Part shown: one piece after another, positions 24,114-32,272 of the stretch | Numbering within the stretch: position 1 is the stretch's first letter | How the letters are laid out: every line of letters begins with the position of its first letter | Source of the DNA: Microvirga sesbaniae | Lineage (GTDB): Bacteria; Pseudomonadota; Alphaproteobacteria; Rhizobiales; Beijerinckiaceae | NCBI RefSeq assembly: GCF_025460805.1 | Contig: NZ_JAMXFJ010000028.1 | Span: forward strand, 1 to 53,739 | Direction: 5' to 3' | Length of the DNA: 53,739 bases | Notes under the pieces: generated by a model | Told to the model about the DNA's origin: nothing | The model's input: only the letters and a program-made list of their open reading frames with translations | Database searches by the model: none | Translations under genes and position numbers: made by a program

Positions 24114-25322
24114 TTAGGCTGGCCGACGTCTTCCTGTCAGGCGTAGGCCCCTGTCAGTTTCTGTCGCTTTCGTCTGATCAAAGTTCAGGTTGCCCAGCTT
24201 CCACGACTGCAGCACTACCGAGGTCTCCCCAATTGCTTTTGGCTTTACCCCGCCTTCGGTCGCACGTTCGATGGTGAGGGCCTTGCCGCTCCAGTCGAGC
24301 AGGAATCGATCTTCCGGACCGAAGCCAGCTTGGTTCCACAATTCTCGTGGCAGTCGGATGCTGGTGTAGAATCGATCCGAACGCTTGGCATCGGGGATCG
24401 ACTTGACCACGACAGGCCCAGAGCCCGCCTGAGGCGCTGGTGCCGCGTTCCTCTTGGGGCCTCGGCTCTGATCGGATGGCTTCTTTGTCTCCGGGGCGAT
24501 TGGTGCAGGCTCTGCTTCCGGACCAACCTCCCGGTCCACATCTTGCAAAAGATTAAGCTGCAGGGTCGGCGGATCCTCAACACCCGTCGTTTTGGTGGAC
24601 AGCTTCATGGTCTCCCCAGCAGGGGTGGGAACGCTCGGGATCAGTTGCACCGCGTTTGCAACCTCCCGCAGGCTTCCGGAGATCCCCTCTGCTGACTGCA
24701 CCACCAGCGGCGTCAGACGCGCCATGGCCTCAATCTGGTGCGTGCCCAGAGAGACCAGCTTGCCCATCTGCTCCGTCATGAGGTCCATCGTAGCGCGAAG
24801 GCTTTTCAGTTCCTCGGCTATTCCTGTCAGCGCCTGTTCGATCTCGCGCGACCGGGCAGGGGCAGATGCCACCTGCTGGGGTGCGTCCACAATTGGCGGA
24901 CGGAGGGCCAGCACGGGCTTGGGGCGAAAGACCTCTTCTACGAGCGCGTCCGGCTTGCCCAAATGGCGGGCCAGAATATCGGCGGTGTCCCTGGACCGCT
25001 TGTCCGCAGGCGGTGTCAGGCGATCTGGATGGTTCGCGGCGTCTGGCGATCGGTGATGCCGAGCCTCGTCGCGCTGGCGCGTCGGCTGAGCCCGGTGGGG
25101 TTTTGCCAGACAAGCCGAACACAGGTCATGGGTACGATTGCGGGCCAGAAGCCAGCCTCGGTCCTTGAAGTAGCCCTTGACGACATCGTCACCGACAGAC
25201 GTGCTCGACTCGTAGGTGTCCGTCTTGTGGCATCCCGAGCAGCGGGCGGTAAAGCGGTATTTGGAGGGAGCGCCACCGGTACGGGTGATCTTCGGCTCGA
25301 ACTGACGCGCGATGCCGGGCAT
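24114..25322 (-). CDS. Zinc-finger-like protein with long linker and conserved C-terminal domain, unknown
   Basis: A 402-residue protein. Near residues 20-75, CSGCHKTDTYES and CSACLAKPHR supply two C-x-x-C pairs, suggesting a zinc-binding N-terminal domain. The middle has a coiled-coil-like helix (GIAEELKSLRATMDLMTEQM) and a low-complexity linker. The last 100 residues form a compact domain: RFYTSIRLPRELWNQAGFGP, then EDRFLLDWSGKALTIERAT, which resembles the swapped-hairpin pattern of AbrB-like DNA-binding proteins. A DNA-binding role at the neighbouring repeat array is plausible but unproven. It reads toward the array and its start is at 25322. Confidence 0.6.
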   Translation of the reverse strand: MPGIARQFEPKITRTGGAPSKYRFTARCSGCHKTDTYESSTSVGDDVVKGYFKDRGWLLARNRTHDLCSACLAKPHRAQPTRQRDEARHHRSPDAANHPDRLTPPADKRSRDTADILARHLGKPDALVEEVFRPKPVLALRPPIVDAPQQVASAPARSREIEQALTGIAEELKSLRATMDLMTEQMGKLVSLGTHQIEAMARLTPLVVQSAEGISGSLREVANAVQLIPSVPTPAGETMKLSTKTTGVEDPPTLQLNLLQDVDREVGPEAEPAPIAPETKKPSDQSRGPKRNAAPAPQAGSGPVVVKSIPDAKRSDRFYTSIRLPRELWNQAGFGPEDRFLLDWSGKALTIERATEGGVKPKAIGETSVVLQSWKLGNLNFDQTKATETDRGLRLTGRRRPA

Positions 25323-25622
25323 GTATCTTGTCCTATGCTAGTCGTAACAGCTTCCCGGCCGGGAATGGGTCTCACGCCCCGGGGGCAGCATTTGACCGGA
25401 AATCAATCGAGAGAGTGCAGGAGCACATAAACCCTTGCCGGAGAATTTCCAAGGTACTGGACATGAGCAATTGGCTTCCGAGGGCCTTTAAGCCGCTTCC
25501 GATCGGGTGAGTTGTGGGGGGTCCAATGTTCAGGGCAGGTAACAACTCATTAACCATACCTGCACATTCTTCTCTTGCGCCGTGAGTCGGTCGCAGAGCT
25601 TTTTCCACGAGGCAGGCAGACG

Positions 25623-25982
25623 ATGTTCAAGATCCTCACGGATGCAGTCGATGAGAAGCTCGCATTGATTTCACCTGTCTTACGACGGATTGAGGAGGGC
25701 GGTCAGACTGCTGACCTACGTGATCTGCGTTACTATCTCGTCCGTGCTCTACGCCTATTCGAGCGCAACCCTGGCATCGAGGCTGCTGCCGATGACTTGT
25801 ACACAGCAGCGATGGTGGTGGTTGGGGAGAACACGAAGCTCTCGCAGCCCAGTGCAAGAGGGCGGCGCCTCCTCAAAGATGCTCATCTCCGCTTTTATAG
25901 CCGGCTCGAAGCGGCGGCGGATCGCGTCGGACCATACGAGTACCTGGTTGTTCCAGACTCTCCGATCCGCCAAGCAGCCTAA
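25623..25982 (+). CDS. Unknown protein, 119 residues
   Basis: The protein starts at ATG 25623 (MFKILTDAVDEKLAL) and is all-helical in appearance: RRIEEGGQTADLRDLRYYLV, RALRLFERNPGIEAAADDLY, then RGRRLLKDAHLRFYSRLEAA. The frame stays open upstream to 25575 but this ATG fits better. No family, signal peptide or membrane helix is seen. It is monocistronic, with the divergent zinc-finger-like gene 300 bases upstream. Confidence 0.55.
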   Translation: MFKILTDAVDEKLALISPVLRRIEEGGQTADLRDLRYYLVRALRLFERNPGIEAAADDLYTAAMVVVGENTKLSQPSARGRRLLKDAHLRFYSRLEAAADRVGPYEYLVVPDSPIRQAA

Positions 25983-26122
25983 GGCAACTGACTACGTGCA
26001 GACAATAGCAATGCTCCACAATCCTGATAACTGGGACTTATCCGGAGTGAAAGCGGTGGCCTAAATTTCCTGGAGCAAGCTACTTACCACTTGTAAGAGG
26101 TGAAAGAATACCCGCAGAGCGG

Positions 26123-26737
26123 CTATTGCGTTACTGAGGCCGTGTGGGTTCGCAAAGCCTGCAGAGTCGCAATTCCCAATTTGCCTGTGACAGGAAGACC
26201 TTTGTCTCGCTCAAATGCTTCAATGGCTTTGCGAGTAGAGGGGCCAAGTGACCCATCAGCTTTAAGTTTTCCGTACCCAAAATCAACGAGCGCTTCCTGC
26301 GCCGTACGGATCTCCTTCTTAGAAAGGCGAACTGACGATGTCATGCTGGCCGCCAAGCTTTCCGTTGTCGCAACAGGATGATCTGACGGTCCAGTGAGCT
26401 GAAGGCGGGCCTGCTCAATCGCTTGACTCACGGTTGCCCGCAGGGTGTCCAACTGCTGGAGTTCCTCGGTGGCTGCCTCAATCCGCTTCAGTGTCGTGTT
26501 TAGATCTTGGCCTGCCAGAATTCTCCGTTCATTGTCTTTCGCCAACTGGTCGCGCTCTGCGGTGACGGTCTCAATCTGCTGTCGCAGCTGCGAAATCTCA
26601 CTATGGAGCGCGTGGTCCTCAGAACTCTTGGACAGGACTGAGTATACGAATAAGCCAGAGCCGGTCGCCATAGCAGTCAGGAGAGCTACTCCTGCTGTAC
26701 TGAGCTGTAACCAAGCGTAATTTCGTACATGGCGCAT
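26123..26737 (-). CDS. Membrane-anchored coiled-coil protein with peptidoglycan-binding domain
   Basis: A 204-residue protein. One membrane helix lies near residues 13-35 (AGVALLTAMATGSGLFVYSV). A coiled coil follows (HSEISQLRQQIETVTAERDQ, then KRIEAATEELQQLDTLRATV). The C-terminal 60 residues are a PG_binding_1 domain: KKEIRTAQEALVDFGYGKLK, then ADGSLGPSTRKAIEAFERDK and GLPVTGKLGIATLQAL. It should be anchored in the inner membrane and reach the cell wall. The segment RIEAATEELQQLDTLRATVS is shared in pattern with the small protein at 50955, which lacks the wall-binding domain. Confidence 0.75.
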   Translation of the reverse strand: MRHVRNYAWLQLSTAGVALLTAMATGSGLFVYSVLSKSSEDHALHSEISQLRQQIETVTAERDQLAKDNERRILAGQDLNTTLKRIEAATEELQQLDTLRATVSQAIEQARLQLTGPSDHPVATTESLAASMTSSVRLSKKEIRTAQEALVDFGYGKLKADGSLGPSTRKAIEAFERDKGLPVTGKLGIATLQALRTHTASVTQ

Positions 26738-27294
26738 GTGCTTACCCGCGGACTGTTAGCTGATTTTCGGACAGCGTTGTGTGCTCAGATCAGCTCCGCA
26801 TTGGGTCTAGCTTGTGACGCAATTGGGACCGTATTGGACCTTTGACTTCACAGGGTTAATCAAACGCAAACTTGAGCCGTTAATTGCTATCGGCAGACTG
26901 CTTGATGCAGAATGTGCTCGAGAGGACTGTATCGCTGTGCGCTATTCTACCACCCGGAGCAGGTATGCCCAGCTATTCGCATTCCAGCGATCAAGGTCCA
27001 AGGTTTAAGTCAGTGTCGGCAGACGATTTGCCGTTTCGGTACGGAGAATAAGACATCGTCAACTGTGAGCCCAAGAAGCAGAGTGCTCCAGCACCATGCA
27101 TTTTGTTTTGAGTGCTCATTTTCACCGCCATCATCCGCCTCTCCGTCTGTGCAGCACTAAAGCGTTCCTCCTTAAGGCACCATCGTGGGAACGCATGGGT
27201 GCTCGTCCCAATAACTGGGTATTTACCTGCCTCATCCAGAGTGTGGGTGTGACAGGCCGACCCACTGCAGCATTTGCGAGCTTTATTAGTATCC
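26738..27294. other. No gene seen
   Basis: About 560 bases, comparatively AT-rich, between the divergent peptidoglycan-binding gene and ftsK. A 64-residue frame at 26814-27008 begins with GTG but matches nothing I know. Promoters for both neighbours are expected here. Confidence 0.45.
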
Positions 27295-30255
27295 ATGCGT
27301 AAGATCCCCATGCCGAACGATTATCTCCCGTCCGCAATCCGGACCGAGGATGGAGTTCCAAGGAGATCGCATCAGAGTGATACCCTGCCATTCCAACGTA
27401 TGAACAACGGCTCCAGCACCAACTGGGATGAGCCGTGGCTGGCCATGGGCCAAGCCGAGCCTGGTTGGTGGCAGGCGTTCGCGATCGACCAAGGCGTGCG
27501 GTCCACGCGCACCCCCGACAAGTTCATCAGGAAGTCACCGGAAACGAACGTGTTCGACCTTCCGACGGGCGAGCTGATGAACGCGGATCGGTTGGCCGAA
27601 GTTGTACTGAACAGGCCCGAGGACGAGATCCACAAGCGCATTGAAAGACTTCGCGCCGCCATGGAGGCTCCCCTGGTCAAGACCTTCGCCCAGAAGGAGC
27701 AAGGGACCATGCAGCCGCTAGTTGCTCCCTCTGCGGAGCAGCGCGAGATGGCGGACGTCCCGAGACAAGTTGAACCGCCCTCGACATCTAAGGCGCATGA
27801 TGTTCAGAGACCCGTCTCTAGGGCTGTCGAAAGTGTTTCCCAACCCGTCGCAGAGCCCCAGATCACTGTTCTCACCTTGCCGTCCACTATGTTCGTTCCG
27901 TCGGCCTTCCAGTCGGCGCTGTACCGCATCGACGTCTCGCTGAAACACTTGCTAGTCCCTCCAGTTGACGCAGTCGCGGGCGAACGGGAAGTCTCCCAGG
28001 TGCTGGAGCACGAGGTCATCGTTTTCGACGAGCATTCGGAACGGGAAGTAGGCGAGGGTGCCGCCGATCTCTTGCAGCCGCAATCCCTAGACGGGTGCAT
28101 GGCGGCGCGGCAGGAACTCAGTCAGCAATCTGGGGAGATCAGTGATCAAACCCGCATCAGCATCAATGACGCTTGTGAGATAGCTGAAACCGCCGGAACC
28201 AAGAATGGGGTTCTGGATGCCATGGATCAAGAGGTCGCGACCTTCGCGCTTGGTGAGGATGGTATTGGAGAAGTCACGCAAGTCCTCGAGGACATGAGCT
28301 CCGACGTGGTGGAGGATCAGGCAGGGGAAGTCGACCTTGGATACCTCACCCTGTGCGGAGAGGATATTGCTGGCATCCAGACCGCGTTGGGAGCCAAGGG
28401 GAAGGTCGCCTTGCGACACGCGTTGGACGCTCCAGCGATTGAGGAAGCCGCCATCGTCGAGGAGGCCACTTCCATTCCGGAGAGTGCCTCAATCAAGAGT
28501 GAACTTGCCGTCGCAGGTGAGTTGTCGGAGCAGGTGCTGGAGGAGCATCTTGAATTGGATGCTGCCGCTGCTGTCGAGGTAATAGAGGCTGCGCACGAAG
28601 TCCTACCTGAGGCAGTGATGATCCCGGGGCAGGACGCGGAGATCGACGCCTCCATAAAGGAGGCTGCCGTCGGGCCGGAGTTCGTTATGCTGCCCCTTCC
28701 TGCGCTGCCCCAACGTTCTGGGTACACCTCTTATCAGCTTCCTTCCATTGAGCTTCTTGCCCAGACGCCGCAGCCGGAGGGGGAGGTCCTGACCGAAGAT
28801 ATTCTCGAGGAAAGAGCCGGACGTGTGGAAAAGGTCATCCGCGACTTCGGCGTGAAGGGCGAGGTCATCCACGTGCATCCGGGACCGGTGGTCACGCTCT
28901 ACGAGCTCGAGCCGGCTCCAGGTGTCAAATCTTCCCGTGTCATTGCGCTCTCGGAAGATATTGCCCGGTCCATGAGCGCGATCTCGGCGCGCGTCGCGGT
29001 GATCCCAGGCCGCAATGCCATTGGCATCGAGCTGCCAAATACAACCCGTGAGACGGTTTATCTGCGCGAAATCCTGGAAGCGACGGATTTCACGGCATCG
29101 GTCCAAAAGCTGCCGATCTGCCTTGGCAAGACGATCGGCGGCGAGCCCGTCATCGCTGATCTGGCCCGCATGCCGCACCTGCTGGTGGCCGGCACCACCG
29201 GGTCGGGCAAGTCGGTGGCGATCAACACCATGATCCTGTCCTTGCTGTATCGCTTCACGCCAGAGCAGTGCCGGCTGATCATGGTCGATCCCAAGATGCT
29301 TGAGCTCTCTGTCTATGACGGCATCCCGCATCTGCTCACGCCCGTGGTCACCGACCCGAAGAAGGCGATCATCGCCTTGCGGTGGGCAGTGAGAGAGATG
29401 GAGGATCGCTATAAGAAGATGGCGAAGCTCGGTGTGCGCAACATCGATGGCTTCAATGCCCGTGTCTCGGAAGCACGCGAGAAGGGGGAAGTCATCACGC
29501 GAACGGTCCAAACAGGCTTCGACAAGACCACGGGGGAGCTGACCTATACGGAAGAGGTCATGGACCTCACGTCCTTGCCCTACATCGTGGTGATCGTCGA
29601 CGAGATGGCCGACCTGATGATGGTGGCCGGCAAGGAGATCGAGGGCGCGATCCAGCGCCTGGCCCAGATGGCGCGCGCGGCCGGCATCCACGTGATCCTC
29701 GCCACCCAGCGCCCGTCGGTGGACGTGATCACCGGCACGATCAAGGCGAACTTCCCGACCCGGATCTCGTTCCAGGTGACCTCGAAGATCGACAGCCGCA
29801 CGATCCTGGGCGAGATGGGGGCCGAGCAGCTCTTGGGCCAGGGCGACATGCTGTACATGGCCGGCGGCGGGCGGATCACGCGCGTGCACGGGCCGTTCTG
29901 CTCGGACGAGGAGGTGGAGAAGGTGGTGGCGCACCTCAAGCGCCAGGGCGAACCGGTCTATCTCGATGCCGTCACGGCCGACGATGAGGTCCCTGAGGAG
30001 CTCGAGGTCCTGGAGCTTCCGATCGAAGAGGACGATCCCGGTCTCGCATCAGCGGATGTCTACGAGCAGGCCGTGGGCATCGTCCTGCGGCACAGAAAGG
30101 CATCGACCTCTTACATCCAGCGGCGGCTGCAGATCGGCTACAACCGGGCGGCGTCCATCATGGAACGCATGGAGAAGGAGGGGGTTGTCGGCCCGGCCAA
30201 TCATGCCGGCAAGCGGGAGATCCTGCGCGGCGAGTTCGAGGACTTGGACGATTGA
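27295..30255 (+). CDS. ftsK: FtsK/SpoIIIE-type DNA translocase lacking membrane segments
   Basis: A protein of about 986 residues. Residues 1-470 are acidic and low in complexity, with no hydrophobic helix, unlike the four-helix membrane domain of chromosomal FtsK. From about 490 the alpha/beta motor begins: RVEKVIRDFGVKGEVIHVHP, then Walker A in LLVAGTTGSGKSVAINTMIL near 632, LIMVDPKMLELSVYDGIPHL, Walker B in IVVIVDEMADLMMVAG near 766 and ILATQRPSVDVITGTIKANF. The C-terminal gamma winged helix (KASTSYIQRRLQIGYNRAAS) should read KOPS-like DNA signals. It probably pumps DNA, for example to resolve replicon dimers. Bases 29580-29960 have a visibly higher third-position GC than the rest. Confidence 0.88.
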   Translation: MRKIPMPNDYLPSAIRTEDGVPRRSHQSDTLPFQRMNNGSSTNWDEPWLAMGQAEPGWWQAFAIDQGVRSTRTPDKFIRKSPETNVFDLPTGELMNADRLAEVVLNRPEDEIHKRIERLRAAMEAPLVKTFAQKEQGTMQPLVAPSAEQREMADVPRQVEPPSTSKAHDVQRPVSRAVESVSQPVAEPQITVLTLPSTMFVPSAFQSALYRIDVSLKHLLVPPVDAVAGEREVSQVLEHEVIVFDEHSEREVGEGAADLLQPQSLDGCMAARQELSQQSGEISDQTRISINDACEIAETAGTKNGVLDAMDQEVATFALGEDGIGEVTQVLEDMSSDVVEDQAGEVDLGYLTLCGEDIAGIQTALGAKGKVALRHALDAPAIEEAAIVEEATSIPESASIKSELAVAGELSEQVLEEHLELDAAAAVEVIEAAHEVLPEAVMIPGQDAEIDASIKEAAVGPEFVMLPLPALPQRSGYTSYQLPSIELLAQTPQPEGEVLTEDILEERAGRVEKVIRDFGVKGEVIHVHPGPVVTLYELEPAPGVKSSRVIALSEDIARSMSAISARVAVIPGRNAIGIELPNTTRETVYLREILEATDFTASVQKLPICLGKTIGGEPVIADLARMPHLLVAGTTGSGKSVAINTMILSLLYRFTPEQCRLIMVDPKMLELSVYDGIPHLLTPVVTDPKKAIIALRWAVREMEDRYKKMAKLGVRNIDGFNARVSEAREKGEVITRTVQTGFDKTTGELTYTEEVMDLTSLPYIVVIVDEMADLMMVAGKEIEGAIQRLAQMARAAGIHVILATQRPSVDVITGTIKANFPTRISFQVTSKIDSRTILGEMGAEQLLGQGDMLYMAGGGRITRVHGPFCSDEEVEKVVAHLKRQGEPVYLDAVTADDEVPEELEVLELPIEEDDPGLASADVYEQAVGIVLRHRKASTSYIQRRLQIGYNRAASIMERMEKEGVVGPANHAGKREILRGEFEDLDD

Positions 30256-30295
30256 GCGGTCTTCTACCCGGCATGCAGCAAACGGGAGCTTCCCT

Positions 30296-30760
30296 CTAGG
30301 GCTTCAACGTCTCAGAGATGGCGGAGTGCAGGTCATGGAGCCGCCCGGCGATGTCAGTCGAATAATGCGCCACTTCCATGACGAGCAGCGCAAGGTCTTC
30401 ATCCGACGCAACCCGGTCACCCTTCACTCCTGATAGGACCTTCATGACCTCTTGATCGCGCGTAGGGTCCCGAGGGACTGCGACCCAGCCAATGCTCGCC
30501 TTGTTGATGGCGAGCTTGAAACGCTCCCCACTTTGGAAGCGGGCATCGATAAACCACCCGTTCCTACTCGGGCTCAGGTCGACGACGGTGAGTGATGGAG
30601 CTCTGACGCTGACCTCGGGCATCGGATGCTTATTGGACACATCCAGCACTTCCCTCAGCCCCTCAATGAACTGTTCCACGCTCATCGCGGAGCGGGCCAG
30701 CGTCTCGATTCCATAGATGACCTGATTGAGGCTGGTGAATGGATAGCCCGGTTCGCCCAC
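30296..30760 (-). CDS. Unknown protein, 154 residues
   Basis: The protein contains SLNQVIYGIETLARSAMSVE, then FIEGLREVLDVSNKHPMPEV, then strand-rich LTVVDLSPSRNGWFIDARFQ and a helical C-terminus (ALLVMEVAHYSTDIAGRLHD). No family is recognised. It lies 29 bases downstream of the 48-residue gene at 30790-30936 on the same strand, so the two are probably one operon. It ends close to the end of ftsK (convergent). Confidence 0.6.
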   Translation of the reverse strand: MGEPGYPFTSLNQVIYGIETLARSAMSVEQFIEGLREVLDVSNKHPMPEVSVRAPSLTVVDLSPSRNGWFIDARFQSGERFKLAINKASIGWVAVPRDPTRDQEVMKVLSGVKGDRVASDEDLALLVMEVAHYSTDIAGRLHDLHSAISETLKP

Positions 30761-30789
30761 CCTGTCGGAACTCCAGTGCAGAAGAGATG

Positions 30790-30936
30790 TCAGCCTCGCG
30801 GCGATTTCCTGTCATCGGGAGCCACGCTGACGCTCTTGCTGTTCCCGTCTGCTGTCATCGTCACGGTCGTGCCATCCGGGAACATGATCCGGAGCATGAG
30901 GAGGTCGCCTTCGATGTCCTTGCTTGTGAGTGCCAC
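30790..30936 (-). CDS. Small unknown protein, 48 residues
   Basis: The start is chosen at GTG 30936 because AGGAGG lies 6 bases upstream. The protein reads ALTSKDIEGDLLMLRIMFPD then GTTVTMTADGNSKSVSVAPD, a short strand-rich chain with a charged tail. The longer open frame (to 30987) has no ribosome site. No family is recognised. Confidence 0.55.
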   Translation of the reverse strand: MALTSKDIEGDLLMLRIMFPDGTTVTMTADGNSKSVSVAPDDRKSPRG

Positions 30937-31153
30937 CGAATGCCTCCTTTCCCTGGCGGGTCCTGACAGCGACGGTATACCCATCAAGCGGAGCCGCAGA
31001 CAATATGGCCTTCTTGAGACCCAATGTCTGGTTCAGGTACATGCTGGGACGGGCAGGGGACGATGATGTGAAGCTGCCAGGAACCGCTTTCCTCTTGAAA
31101 AGTTGTCTATTTGTAGCATTGTAGAGCTAGATGTCCACAATTGGACGAGATAC

Positions 31154-31546
31154 ATGGTTGCCTTGAGAGCTGAAAGCACGCCGCGCGCTAACAAGGCCGG
31201 CCCCGGGCTTCGGACCTTCTTCCGCATTGCCGAGGCGTGGAACCTGACCCCGGCCGAGCAGATGGTTGTTCTTGGGCAGCCGCCTCGATCAACCTTCTAT
31301 AAATGGCGTGACCGGCCTGACGAGGTTTCTCTGTCGAGGGATACCTTCGAGCGCCTGTCCTACATCTTTGGCATCTATCGTGGTCTCCAGATCCTTCTAC
31401 CAAGTGAGCAGGCTGCAGATGCTTGGGTGAAAAAGCCGAACGCCGCCCAACCTTTCAATGGCCGCTCGGCGCTTGACGTGATGCTTGGCGGGAATGTTGC
31501 CGATCTTCATCTCGTTCGCCGCTACATCGACGCCCAGCGAGGCTAA
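31154..31546 (+). CDS. Xre/MbcA/ParS-type antitoxin of the RES toxin
   Basis: About 130 residues. The helical N-terminal part is LRTFFRIAEAWNLTPAEQMV. A turn-helix segment is VLGQPPRSTFYKWRDRPDEV, and the C-terminal ParS/MbcA domain is SYIFGIYRGLQILLPSEQAA followed by FNGRSALDVMLGGNVADLHL. The G-x-SALDVML element is characteristic of the RES-Xre pair. The start is probably ATG 31154, though the frame opens at 31103. The RES toxin begins 3 bases after the stop. It should neutralise the toxin and repress the operon. Confidence 0.85.
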   Translation: MVALRAESTPRANKAGPGLRTFFRIAEAWNLTPAEQMVVLGQPPRSTFYKWRDRPDEVSLSRDTFERLSYIFGIYRGLQILLPSEQAADAWVKKPNAAQPFNGRSALDVMLGGNVADLHLVRRYIDAQRG

Positions 31547-31548
31547 GG

Positions 31549-32229
31549 TTGATCTCTCAGTCTGATGTCCGGTGGCTGCCCTGCTACCGGATCATCCCAA
31601 GCAGCTTTCCGCCGATTAACCTGTTCGAGCGGGTCACCGATCCAGCCGATCTCGAAACGGTCCTCGACATCGAGAGCATGACCAACGACAGGTTGCGGGA
31701 TGAAGTGGGCGCTCTCAACCTTGTCCCTCCGGAAGATCGGATCAGTGGCCCCGGCACCAGCCCGATCATGGCGGCATTTACTCACCTGCCACCTTACGGC
31801 AGCCGCTTCACGGATGGCAGCTTTGGCGTGTTCTACGCAGGGCGGACACTCGACACAGCGATTGCCGAAACCAAGCACCACCGGGAGGCATTTTTGCGTG
31901 CAACCGGGGAGCCCAGGATCGAACTCGACATGGGGGTGTATGCCGTCGATCTCGATGCGGTGCTGCATGACGCCCGGGGAATGAGGGAAACCATGCCGGG
32001 GATCTATGACCCGGACAGCTATGCTGCGTCACAGGCTCTCGCAATTGAAATCCGCAACACCGGCTCCTCTGGCCTTGCATATGACAGCGTACGCAAACCG
32101 GGTGGTGAATGCGTGGCCATCTTCAAGCCGCGGGTTCTGTCGAACTGCCGCCAGGAACGGCACCTGACCTATGTCTGGGATGGCAGTTCGATCAGCACCA
32201 TTTATGAGAAGCGAGATCTTAGCCTCTAG
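31549..32229 (+). CDS. RES-family toxin (NAD+ phosphorylase/degrading type)
   Basis: A 226-residue RES domain protein. The motif R-E-S set is visible in CYRIIPSSFPPINLFERV, the GSRFTDGSFGVFYAGRTLDT AIAE block, and LAYDSVRKPGGECVAIFKP near the C-terminus. RES toxins such as MbcT degrade NAD+ and arrest growth. The start is a TTG at 31549, 3 bases after the antitoxin stop, with AAGG upstream; the family normally begins close to this point. It forms a complete two-gene toxin-antitoxin module. Confidence 0.88.
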   Translation: MISQSDVRWLPCYRIIPSSFPPINLFERVTDPADLETVLDIESMTNDRLRDEVGALNLVPPEDRISGPGTSPIMAAFTHLPPYGSRFTDGSFGVFYAGRTLDTAIAETKHHREAFLRATGEPRIELDMGVYAVDLDAVLHDARGMRETMPGIYDPDSYAASQALAIEIRNTGSSGLAYDSVRKPGGECVAIFKPRVLSNCRQERHLTYVWDGSSISTIYEKRDLSL

Positions 32230-32272
32230 CCTCTGCCATTATACGGGGAGGGCTACAGTGGCGGTGAGGTCC

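Noticed and set aside
28603..29934. A 443-residue minus-strand frame rich in His, Arg and Asp
   Set aside because: Antisense to the ftsK motor domain. The composition is that of a mirror frame of GC-rich coding DNA.
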